From the NCBI GenBank assembly GCA_015179125.1, contig WHVA01000232.1, positions 104,093 through 168,092 of the forward strand: DNA of 64,000 bases, read 5' to 3'. The stretch's first letter is position 1. Every line of letters begins with the position of its first letter. Below, in pieces: positions 54,615 to 64,000 of the stretch. Both the position numbers and the translations under genes were made by a program. The notes below the pieces were generated by a model that made no database searches, was not told the DNA's origin, and worked only from the letters and a program-made list of their open reading frames with translations. Source of the DNA: Gautieria morchelliformis (Eukaryota; Basidiomycota; Agaricomycetes; Gomphales; Gomphaceae).

Positions 54615-57600
54615 GAGACACTTCTGAGAAGCTGTTGGGTGTTGAGAAGCTTGCTACTGATGGAAGTAATTGGCCATTGTGGCGAGCCACTCTCATCAGC
54701 TATTTCGAGTCCAAAAATTTGCTCAAGCATGTAGAAGGGAGAGTCACTCGACCTCCTGATCCTCCAGTCATGCCCCCAGGCCATATTCTAACAGAAGCTG
54801 AGGAAACTCAGATGGATAAGGCCGAGGAGAAGCTGGAGAGATACCTTGCTAGAGAAGGACAAGCCAAGACCCAAATCATCGTCTCAGTGTCAGAGTCATT
54901 AGCCCTGATGCTACAGAAGCAGAAGACAGCAAAAGAGACTTGGGATGCACTGGTCAATGAAATGACCAAAAAGCCCAAGATGGTCCTCACCAGCCTGCAG
55001 AGACAACTCCGCAGTATGAGATGTCCTGAGGATGGAGACTTGAGAGATCACTTGGACAAGGCCCAAGACCTATATGCTCGTCTTAATGAGATGGGAGCTA
55101 GAGTTTCTGAAGAAGAATTCATGGACATAATCCTTGCGTCACTTCCACCATCCTATGAGGCAGTCATGAATGCCCTTACAACTTCGCTTGAAGAATGCGG
55201 GATGCCATTGGTCCCTGATAATATTATTAGGGTACTAAAGGCTCAGTATGACAGGAAGAAAACACTCCCGCAAGAAGAGCAGGTGTTTATTGGTTCATCT
55301 ACTAAGAAGGACCAGAAGGGGCAGAAGGCGCATGTATGCACCAACTGCAAAAAGCCTGGACATTCCATCGAAAATTGCTGGGCTAAAGGAGGTGGTAAAG
55401 AAGGTCAAGGACCACGTCAGAAGAAGAAAGCCAAAGGCAAGAAGAAGAAGAAGGGTAAAGCAAAAGCGAATGTTGCCGAAGAAGAGTCTACTTCTGAGGA
55501 AAGTGGTGATGGGCATCTTGCCTTCACCAATTTCGACGAGTGCTCTAATTTCAATTTGAGCACATCCTCAGGAGTTATAGTCATACTCGACACCGGAACG
55601 ACATCGCATATGACTCCTCACAAAAATTTATTGAGGAACTACTGTCAATTCTCACAGCCGAGGACTATCCGAGCAGCCAACAAAGGTACCTTTGATGCCT
55701 TCGGCTCAGGACTGCTCGTATTATCCAATAAGGTTGGAGATAGAACAGTAGAAGTCACGTTGCAAGATACATACTATGCACCCAAAATTGCTGCTACCCT
55801 CGTCTCGATCGGTCGGTGCGATGATGCTGGCTACGACATTCGACTCGGTGGCCAGAAATGCACAATATCTAATGCTGCTGGAAAAGTATTGATGCAAGCA
55901 CCGAAAGTCAATGGCTTATATCGACTAGACCTCCAGTCACCAAGTGCTCAAGCCCATATGTGTTTATCTGCCATGGAAATTCATCAAAAGATGGGGCACA
56001 TCTCGCAGAAGTCCCTACAACATCTATTAAATCATGGCATGATATTGGGCATTGAACTGAGCTCCACAGGCGATAGAATTGTCTGTGATGCGTGTATTCA
56101 GGCCAAGATTGCGCGCAAACCTCTTCCTCGAGAACCCAGAGACCGAACATCAAAATTCGGTGACAGAATTTATTCTGATGTCTGGGGACCTGCAAGACAC
56201 CTCACGATCGATAAGAAGTCATATTATGTCTCCTTTATCGATGACTACTCAAGAGAATCGGTGATCTATCTCATGGCGAACAAATCAGAAGCATTCTCAA
56301 AGTACAAGCTCTACGAGGCTTTAATGCTTCGACAGAGAAATGTGCACATCAAGGCACTTGTTTCTGATCGAGGGGGCGAGTATACGAGCTCTGAATTCGA
56401 ACAGCATCTAGCCAAACAAGGCACGAAGCATCAGTTGACGGTACACGACACACCAGAGTCCAATGGTGTTGCGGAACGCCTGAACCGAACCCTCACTGAG
56501 AGAACTCGTGCCATGCTGCTAGAATCAGCCTTCCTAAGATATTATGGGGCTATGCGATACAGCATGCCAATTATCTTAGGAACAGGACGCATACAAGAGC
56601 TCTACCAGATAAAACGCCCTACGAGATGATTCACCATGAAAAACCGAATCTCAAAGACATTCACGCGTGGGGAACTGAAATTTACGTTAAAATCACTCAG
56701 GGAGATAAATTGGCAGCTCGTGCCAAAAGAGCTCGGTGGATAGGAATTTCTGCGCAGAGCCATGGTCATTATGTTTATTGGCCTGACTCGCACAAAGTTT
56801 CTGTCGAGCGGAACGTTGTCTTTGATTCAGAAATGAAGAAGGGAAAGGTCCCAATCATTTCTATTGAGGAATCCAAGCTACCTACGTCTAAAGAAGAGAA
56901 GAAAGCCATTCCGGCATCAGTGCCTGTGCCCGGTCGCTTAGTCAGCGAAGAGGCAAAGATCGAAGAAATTGATGAAAGTGCACCGGAAGAATATCTTGAA
57001 AAGCTGCAACCTATTCAGGGAGTTGATGACAGACCTAGAGAAGCTGAACCGATAAGGAGAAGCGAAAGGATCCGTCAACAACAAGTGCAGCCGGCCCCAT
57101 CAGGTCCCGTGACAAGATCTCAAACTCAGAGACAAACTGGCGCACATATGACTACGCTAGCTTACGAGGACGTTGAGGACCATGAAGAAGTTTTATTCGA
57201 CCAAGAATTATCCTCCGAGATTGATGGCATCAGTAGCTATGAGTGTGCCATCAGTGCGTTTCTAACCGACGGTCAAAACAACATTAAGGCGCCGGATTTG
57301 AGTCAAATTGAACCTAGCAATGCAGACGAAGCTCTGAATAATCCTATGTGGAAGAAATCAATGGACAAAGAGTATGAGGCCCTAATCGACAAGGGAGTGT
57401 GGGAAAGAACCAAACCACCTCCTGGAGCCAACATTGTCGGCAACAAATGGGTCTACCTTTGGAAGCGTAATCCAGAAGGGAAACCAATAGTACCTAAATC
57501 GAGAATGGTCGCCCAAGGCTTCACGCAGAAGTTTGGAATCGACTATGATGAGACATACTCACCTGTTGCTCGGTTATCCTCCCTACGGATCATATGCGCC

Positions 57601-58847
57601 ATTGCTGCTAGGAATGACTGGCCTATTCATCAAATGGACGTGGACTATGCATACCTCAATGCTAAGTTGCCCGAACCTATTTACATGAAGCAGCCGTATG
57701 GATATGAGTCAGGAGACAAAGGCGAAGTGCTACTTTTGAAGAAAGCACTCTACGGCCTCAAGCAATCTGGAAGAGAATGGTACAAACGTCTAAGTGGTGA
57801 ATTCCACAAGTTAGGATTCACTACGTCAGCCACAGACGGGGCTGTATTTTATAGACGTGGCGGAAAGGGGCATGTGATCATTGCAACAGCTGTGGACGAC
57901 CTTACCATCACAGCTGAGAATCAATCAGTCCTGGACGAAGTCAAACGAGATCTTGCTCAGGTCTTCAGTATGAAAGATCTAGGCGAGATTCATTGGCTAT
58001 TGAATCTCAAAATCGAAAGAGACTGGCAGAAGAAGACCATTGCAATTTCACAACCTGCATACATCGAGAAGATCATCAAAAAATTTAATCTCGAAGATGC
58101 AAAGACTTATGCTACGCCTCTTGATCCAGCCGTAAAATTATCTAAAGACCAATGTCCTTCTACAGAGAGAGGCAAGAAAGCCATGTCGAAGTTTCCATAC
58201 AGGCAAGCTATAGGATCACTGATGTGGGCGGCTGTAGCCACTCGACCTGACATTGCATTTGCGGTGTCATTACTCTCGCAATTCCTTGAAAATCCAGGTG
58301 GCACACACTGGAATGCAGTCAAACGTGTCTTCAAATATTTGAAAGGCACGAAGCATTACAAGCTCACACTTGGAAGAAATCAAGACGGCTTGATGGGGTA
58401 TTCAGATGCGGATTGGGGTTCACAGAGTCATAGGCGTTCGTATTCGGCATACTTATTTCAGATTGATGGAGGCACTGGTTTCATGGAGTTGCCAGAAACA
58501 GTCGATAGTAGCCCTCTCATCAACTGAAGCCGAATTCGTCGCCCTGACCCATGCGGGCAAAGAGGCTCTTTGGATGCGCCATTTTATTTCTGAAATATTC
58601 CAACCACTGAACAGACCCATCCAAGTTATTCAGACAATCAATCAGCCATTGCCATCACGTATGGCACCCAACAACACACGAGAACCAAGCATTTCGACAT
58701 CCGATTATATTTCCTTCGAGATATAATCAAAAATCAACAAGCCAAGCTCGTTTATTGCCAACCGAACAAATGTTGGCAGATATCCTCACTAAAGGACTTC
58801 CTAGTCCTAGAGTGAAGATTCTCAACGAGCAAATCGGAATATATTAA
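54605..58847 (+). pseudogene. Copia-1 gag-pol polyprotein, nearly intact
   Basis: Gag starts MGPGDTSEKLLGVEKLATDG and includes the copia gag core and the zinc knuckle CTNCKKPGHSIENC (about residue 240). The protease reads VILDTGTTSHMTPH. Integrase has HQKMGHISQKSL with CDACIQAK and a DD35E core (FIDDYSRES, LVSDRGGEYTS, ESNGVAERLNRT). RT has WVYLWKRNPEGKP, MDVDYAYLNA and AVDDLTI in place of the usual YVDD. RNase H has YSDADWGSQSHRRS and, in another frame, SIVALSSTEAEFVAL. It ends at QMLADILTKGL..EQIGIY, stop near 58847. One-base frameshifts lie near 56535, 58480 and 58640, with one more likely before the final segment. Repair of these few changes in a sister copy would give a full polyprotein. 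Confidence 0.93.
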
Positions 58848-58860
58848 GCTTGAGGGGGCG
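58848..58860 (+). other. Copia-1 polypurine tract
   Basis: GCTTGAGGGGGCG sits immediately before the 3' LTR, after the pol stop. Confidence 0.6.
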
Positions 58861-59357
58861 TGTTGGGTGCATTTATGCTCCTGCACCAAAATCAAGCATA
58901 ATATATCCAATTTGTTGTGTGGCCTTCCAATTCTTCTCACATTGTTCTTGTATTATGCATCCATTTCTCTGGTTATTTTCGAAATTTTCCACTCATTCCT
59001 TATCTCTCTATTTCATCTTGTTATTCCTACTTTCACAAGCGGCTGCACCCAGCGGAGTCTGAAATGACTTCGACGCGCGAGCTCTTGGGCGCTAAAGGGC
59101 CGGGTAGTAGTACATGCGCAGTGGAACACATTTTCCCCCTCTCTCAGTGACCACTAAATTCACTGAGAGAGGCAAGTAAATTAGTCTAGTAGTCTTTGCA
59201 TTTATGACCTAGAAATCATCTGTAGTGAATTGATTTCTAGGTAGTGTATAATATATTTACAGTGACCACTAAATTCACTGAGAGAGTGAATTGATTTCTA
59301 GTCTATTCTTTTGAATAACAAGTCCATACCTACTGCCTATAATTCCTGTCCTCTACA
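58861..59357 (+). repeat. 3' LTR of copia-1
   Basis: It matches the 5' LTR except for a few bases, for example AAGTTC versus AATTC near the start of U3. It ends CCTCTACA six bases before the left inverted repeat of the next element. Confidence 0.93.
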
Positions 59358-59363
59358 TGACTA

Positions 59364-60240
59364 AGGTAGAGGACACCCAAAACCGACACCCTTATGTAAT
59401 ATGGGCGTCTACGTCACGTGAGCGCAAAATCTGGCAGGTCGGGTTTTATTTTATTTAGTGCAGGCCCAGCAGTGGTGGGGATAGAGGGCAAGCCAGTTAA
59501 CTTATTCACTCTTTTCCTGCCTCTTCAGCCCTGTAGTATAGAATTTGGAAGAATCCGATGACCATGGTATCGGCCGGTGAGAGCGCTGCGTCGTTTTGAT
59601 CTCTGTGGCGGCTTCCTCATCGTCATCCTCCAGGTCGTCTTCCATCCCACTCTGCAAGCCCTTCATTCTCAAGATCTGAAACCTCCCAATTATCTCATTG
59701 TCACCTTCCTCCCACCCATCGTCTGAGTCTTCTTCCAGGTCTGTAATAAAGTCTGAGCTTGAGTCTTCATCCGGCACCTCCTCAATGGTGGTCTTTGTTG
59801 ACTTGGCAGTTTTTGCAGGTTCTGGATTCTTTTTTTCACCGCGGCCGACCTGCGAGTCATTATAGGATCGATTTTGAGACGGCAGCGAGCAGGAATAGCG
59901 TTGTGTGGCTCAGGAAAAAATTTCAGCGGATAGCCGAGTCACGTGTCATCACGTGACATGCAAAATTGCGTCCTCTCAGAAAATGTAAAGCTGCAAAACA
60001 CTCAAAACCATATAGAAATTTTAATGTAATTTTTCTATCACCTGCACATTGTCAAGCTTACTCTACTGTCAGTTTGCAGAATTCAACAAATTCTCTGCAA
60101 CAAGTGATAGCCCAATGGAATGGGAAAAGATTCTAGCAAAAAGATTTATATTATATGATCAGGCTTGCGTCGTGTAAGCCATTGTCGACGGTGCCCAAAT
60201 GCTTATGTAATGGGGTGTCGGTTTTGGGTGTCCTCTACCT
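59364..60240. mobile_element. TA-flanked element with 28-bp terminal inverted repeats
   Basis: The left end (59364-59391) and right end (60213-60240) are perfect inverted copies starting AGGTAGAGGACACCCAAAAC. TA lies outside each end (59362-59363 and 60241-60242), the duplication made by Tc1/mariner-type transposases. The 877-bp element has no full transposase. The interior encodes a short acidic ORF. It is probably a deletion derivative moved by a related element. Confidence 0.85.
59502..59895 (-). pseudogene. Acidic ORF fragment in the TIR element
   Basis: From an ATG near 59858 (MTRRSAAVKK) an A-rich run appears to shift the frame. The frame then reads NPEPAKTAKSTKTTIEEVPDEDSSSDF and a very acidic stretch (DLEEDSDDGWEEGDNEI) to a stop at 59502. 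A basic start followed by an acidic region would suit the N-terminus of a transposase or a captured nuclear protein. No domain is recognised. Confidence 0.4.
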
Positions 60241-60242
60241 TA

Positions 60243-60990
60243 CTGAGTGCTACCTTAAGACAATAGAGTTCATCACTGCAAAGGGAGTAATAGCGAAAGA
60301 GGACGCTTATGTGGCTGCCACTGTAGTAGCATTGACGTAGCACGCTCCCATGTACTGTTAACAGACAAGTCACGTGATAGCTCGTTGTTTAGGATCTAAT
60401 GCGAGATATAGTACAAATCTTATTGCCTTAGGGATACATCATGCTTGGTGTGAGTGTGCGCAAGAAGTCTAAAAGTGCACGCGTAAAATTTCTTAGTGCG
60501 CGCAAAGTTGCAACTTTGCGCTGACTAAAAAAATTTCTCAAACTTTGCGCTGAATCTTAAAAGTGCATTTTGACCGTCATAGGCTATCAGTGTGTGAGGG
60601 AATGGCGAGTAATCGACACAGCCTACAAGTAGTTGTGTGCTATGTTCTGCAACTTAGCATGTTTCACGCTTCCCAGAGCAGTGGCATCAACTTTAAGTTT
60701 GTAGCTCGATACGATAACTGAGTAACAAACATCCGCAAAGAATTGAACTGCTTACTCATATACGGTTTTCCTCAGGTTTTGGATGTCTATTCAGCGCCTG
60801 AAGTTAATTGAATCGAGACACGTACTTGCATGAGATCAATTGCTTGTCGGTGATTTTTTTGGAGATCTTGCCAAATGAGAGCACTCCACTAACGGCAAAT
60901 CACCTTATACTCGCCTGTACCCATGAATCAATATTGCCCTGATTATATTGGCAGCTTACCCTGGGTACAGACTTCCTCGGGGGATGGCCT
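60243..60990. other. Intergenic sequence with fold-back repeat
   Basis: A perfect 22-bp palindrome, GCGCAAAGTTG and its complement, is at 60500-60521. Flanking text (AAAATTTCTTAGTGC.. and ..ACTAAAAAAATTTCTCAAAC) extends the imperfect inverted repeat, and CAAACTTTGCGCTGA recurs near 60539. It may be a small fold-back element. No gene is seen in the rest. Confidence 0.55.
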
Positions 60991-61223
60991 TGTTGTAAAA
61001 CCGGTCATACTTGACCGATCACCGATCCCCTTTGCGCATTGTTCTCCTTGCGCAGTCTCTGCAGTTTCCTTTTGTTTAGCTCCTTATTATCTTATCCTAT
61101 TGTCCCCATTCCCATTTTAGAGTACAAAAGGAACTATAGAGTATAAGTAGCGTACACTTGCTCGACGACCTCTCAGCTTACACTGAAGTCGTCCTAGTAT
61201 CTATCTAGACTACTGCGCCAACA
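60991..61223 (+). repeat. 5' LTR of copia-2
   Basis: A 233-bp stretch TGTTGTAAAACC..GCGCCAACA ends just before a copia-type primer-binding site. A TATA-like GAGTATAAGTAG is near 61140. It is unrelated to the copia-1 LTR. The 3' LTR is not in the window, so the left end rests on the TG..CA rule. Confidence 0.7.
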
Positions 61224-61236
61224 GTTATGGGCCCGC
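61224..61236 (+). other. Copia-2 primer-binding site
   Basis: GTTATGGGCCCGC follows the LTR directly and shares the GTTATGGGCCC core with copia-1, so it should also use half initiator tRNA-Met. An ATG is again inside it, but here it leads to a stop after about 12 codons. The likely gag start is at 61312. Confidence 0.72.
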
Positions 61237-61311
61237 GCTCTAAATCGCCCCAAACCTACAGATAGTCGACTACGTATCACATTCCCTCTACCTGCAGTTT
61301 CCGCACCCACC

Positions 61312-62150
61312 ATGGCTGACACAACCACCTCGAATTACTCTCCACCATCGAGAAGTTTGATGGGACGAACTGGGATAGCTGGGCTTTCTCGCTGAAAGCC
61401 GCACTAATGTTCATCGACGCACTACGCATCGCTGAAGGGACCGAATCAACCCCCTCCATGAGCACTCCACCAACTGACGAGGAGCGCAAGCGATTTGATG
61501 ATTGGGAGAAGCGTTCTTGACAAGGCCTCTCCCTCCTACTAGTCTCAGTAAAGCCCTCCGTTCACCAGTCCCTCGACATGATGAAAACCCTAGAAGAAAA
61601 TTGGGGTAATCTCAAGACGACCTACGGAACGAGGACCGGCCTAAATCTCTGGGTCGACTATCGCAGATACACCACGATGACTTTCTCACATGGCATGCAA
61701 CTCACTCAGCAGATCGACGAGATGTCTGAGCTGAAGAACCACATTGTCGCAGCGGGCCTAGCTATCAGTGACCCCCTTCACACGCTCAACGTGCTCCAGG
61801 CCCTACCCTCATCATACAAAATCGTGTAGCAGACGATCCTTGCCACCATCACCGACTTTTCCAAGATTGACTGGGCAAACCTCGGAGTCGCATCCTGTCC
61901 GAGGAGCTTCGACAGGGCTCACAACCAAGCGCAAATGCCATCCGCGCGAAGTTGAACGTTGGAAAAGATAAGTGCAATTACTGCACCGCACTGGACATTG
62001 GGAAAGGACTGTAGACGCAAAACTCGTGGCCTCTCACACGAAGAAGCTCAGTCTGAAGCACGAAAAGGGAAGGGAAAGAAAAAGAGAAAAAGGAAAAGGG
62101 AACGACACCTCAGTGAGCGCCGTTATATCAGACTATCCTGATTGGCTGCT
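61312..62150 (+). pseudogene. Copia-2 gag, degenerate
   Basis: The likely start is MADTTTSN at 61312. The frame then changes to LSTIEKFDGTNWDSWAFSLKAAL, the typical copia gag opening. It is interrupted by TGA at about 61518 and by TAG at about 61828 (V-stop-QTIL, where CAG or CAA is expected). A broken zinc knuckle (CNYCTA .. KDCRRK) follows near 61973-62020, then a Lys/Arg-rich stretch. Several stops fit C-to-T changes. Confidence 0.8.
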
Positions 62151-63800
62151 ACGGAAGCACCTGTATCTACCGCTGAGACTTCCAACGACGCTGTCTGCTT
62201 TTATATCGCGTGTGAACGCAAATGATGTTGGATTCAGGATGCACTGACCACATCACAAACGACATCGCCGACTTCTCGGAGTACCGTTCACTTGCCGCAC
62301 CCAGACGTGCCTACTTCACCGATAAAACGACCTCTGTCCCCTACATTGGCATAGGTACGGTCACTGGGCTATCAAGAGTCAATGGTCAGGAACGGAAGAT
62401 CACTCTCCATGATGTGCTGCATGCACCTGACATTGGAGGCAGATTCTTCAGCGTGCTAAAAATCGACCTAAAAGGCTTCACAACAGCTTTTTTGGGTTCT
62501 AAAGCCACAATATCAAAGAACGGATCAGTATTTGCAGAAGCACGAGTGAACGGACAACACTACTGGCTCTCACTGCAAACCAACACTCCCTCTGTATCAC
62601 ATGTACATGCCACCCCACTCGACATTCTCCACGCTCGACTGGGACACCTCTCTTAGTCATCTTTGCGACACATCGATGACAAGCTCGAGTCAGGTACAAA
62701 ACGCGCACTAGCTACATGTGAAGGCTGCCTACTAGGAAGTCCACGCGGCGAAAGTTTGTCCCTTCAACTCATCGCTGCACTGAACCTTCGCTCTTGTCCA
62801 CATGGACCTAGCAGGCCCGATGAATACCCGCTCGATCCAAGGCAACTATTACCACTTCGTTTTAGTTGATGACTATACACGGCACAAATGGATCTATTTC
62901 TTAAAAGCTAAGAGCGAAGCTTTCATGCACTTTAAGAATTTCCATGCACTAGTTGGAAACTATTACGACGGATCGCTCAGAGCTATATGCACTGATCGCG
63001 GGGGGGAGTTCCTATCACAGGAATTCACTCAATACCTGGAAAAGCAAGGTATACACCATAGTCTCACTGCGCCGAACACACCTCAGCAGAACGGAGTTGC
63101 TGAACGCGCAAACCGAACAATAGCAGAGGCAGCCAGAGCAATGTTGTACAGTGGCAGGCATATCACAAGGATTCTGGGAGTTCGCAGTGGGCGCTGCGGT
63201 ACATGTTCGAAACCGAGCCCCATCTCGCGTCATCTCAAATACTTCCCCATATGAACTTCTGACAGGAGGCAAAACCCGACCTTCCCTATCTCCGCGTCTT
63301 TGGATGCCTCGCGTATGCCCACATAACGACAAATTGAACAAAATATGATCCAACCTCACAAAAGCTCGTGTTCGTAGGGTATGACAATTCCACTAAGGGT
63401 ATAAGTTGTGGAACCAATTGTCCAAACGGACTGTCATATCTACTGACGTCGTTTTCGAGGAAACAGTTTTTCCTCTCAAATCTACCCCAAAGCTCCCACT
63501 CAATTCTCCCACGTCCGCTCCACCTCTTCTCTCACAACCATCGTCGCCATCCGTGCAAATCGATCTAGCTCTACCAGAGAGCGATGACAAAGACGTATAC
63601 CCTTTACCACCAGCGCCACCTGGTACGGCTGACCAGCCTCCCACGGCCCGTCAGCGTCACCACCACCCAACATTCCCGATGCAGCGAGTGCTCCACCGGA
63701 AATTGAACCAGGCGCAGCTCCTGATCAACTTCCGCACCACCTGGAACTCCTGAACCCCTCATCCGCCGATCCCAACCTGTGAGGGCAACACTAATGACGA
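62151..63800 (+). pseudogene. Copia-2 pol: protease and integrase, degenerate
   Basis: The protease reads MMLDSGCTDHITND (62222). Next come the GAG-pre-integrase region (HARLGHLS, then a TAG stop) and the zinc-binding cysteines (CEGCLLG). The integrase core follows with MDLAGPMNTRSIQGNYY, LVDDYTRHKW, CTDRGGEFLSQEF and QNGVAERANRTIAEAARAM. After that frames shift often through YELLTGGKTRP, a Ser/Pro-rich spacer and a final RRSQPVR-like piece. RT motifs are absent. Confidence 0.85.
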
Positions 63801-64000
63801 AGCCACAACCAAAGATACTCAAGGAGATAAGAGCCGATACTAGGACAATGACCAACTGTGTAGTGGGTATCCTCAGTTTTATAACTCTACCAACAATAGA
63901 TACATGGGGACTGCCTGTGTAGTGGGTATCCTCAGAGATCAAGCTGAGGAAACGCCACCACACGGGCTACAGTCTTATAGCGCTGGCAAGGCTTACGGAG

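Larger units (their letters stand above)
54102..59357 (+). mobile_element. Copia-1, Ty1/copia LTR retrotransposon
   Basis: LTRs of 498 and 497 bp (54102-54599, 58861-59357) are nearly identical. Between them is a gag-pol region with integrase before RT, the copia order. Breaks are few: three one-base frameshifts. The flanks are ACATG on the left and TGACT on the right. ACATG also overlaps the last three bases of the right LTR (59355-59359), so the duplication may be masked by loss of LTR bases. LTR similarity suggests a recent insertion. Confidence 0.95.
60991..64000 (+). mobile_element. Copia-2, degenerate Ty1/copia element, partial in window
   Basis: The LTR, primer-binding site, gag, protease and integrase are present in order. 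RT and RNase H are not seen before the window end, where short direct repeats (CTGTGTAGTGGGTATCCTCAG at about 63854 and 63914) occur instead. Many stops and frameshifts show it is old. Confidence 0.85.

Noticed and set aside
54097-59362. Clean 5-bp target duplication for copia-1
   Set aside because: ACATG and TGACT do not match; ACATG only reappears if the last three LTR bases are counted as flank.

Overview
The window is a repeat-dominated block from a filamentous fungus, most likely a TE-rich basidiomycete (Agaricomycetes). This is inferred from chromodomain Ty3/gypsy elements, Ty1/copia elements, Rep-helicase Helitrons, a LINE with an RNase H domain, and introns of about 46-56 bp with GTGAGT donors. 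I recognise no intact host gene, rRNA, tRNA or CRISPR array. Nearly every recognisable piece is a transposable element or a fragment of one.

Layout. (1) 95-16172: four minus-oriented Helitrons lie head to tail, each ending in a GC hairpin followed by CTAG. H1 (95-6681) encodes Rep and helicase, but its Rep block is inverted inside the element. H2 (6682-9985) and H3 (9986-13579) are non-coding sister copies that carry the same LTR insertion and a 21-bp minisatellite. H4 (13580-16172) keeps an 814-codon open Rep-helicase frame cut off by an LTR. (2) 16173-23636: gypsy A1 (+). (3) 23810-32334: gypsy A2 (-), same family, with target-site duplication (TSD) GTGAC, interrupted by a family-B LTR fragment. 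(4) 32349-41590: solo LTRs, a 5'-truncated LINE, old repeat remnants and a decayed A-type 3' fragment. (5) 41832-51720: gypsy B (+), TSD AGTCT, itself holding two solo copia LTRs (42708-43199; 47815-48312, TSD AATTC) and a solo B-type LTR (49410-50684, TSD GTACT). (6) 52170-54096: decayed LTRs. (7) 54102-59357: copia-1 (+). (8) 59364-60240: a TA-flanked element with 28-bp terminal inverted repeats. (9) 60991 to the window end: degenerate copia-2.

How the parts work. In both gypsy families a short tract about 32 nt downstream of the LTR TATA box is perfectly complementary to the sequence just after the 5' LTR. This fits Tf1-type self-priming. Family A also has an A6 run at the gag stop that could move ribosomes -1 into pol. 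Both gypsy families carry a gene on the opposite strand between pol and the 3' LTR. In family A it has two exons with splice sites conserved between copies and a cysteine-rich, acidic, coiled-coil-like product. The two copia elements instead show a primer-binding site matching a half-molecule of initiator tRNA-Met.

Decay takes two forms. A2, B, H1 and copia-2 carry stops explained by C-to-T changes (CGA to TGA, CAA to TAA). A1 differs from A2 mainly by single-base deletions, many in homopolymers, which could be old damage or sequence error.
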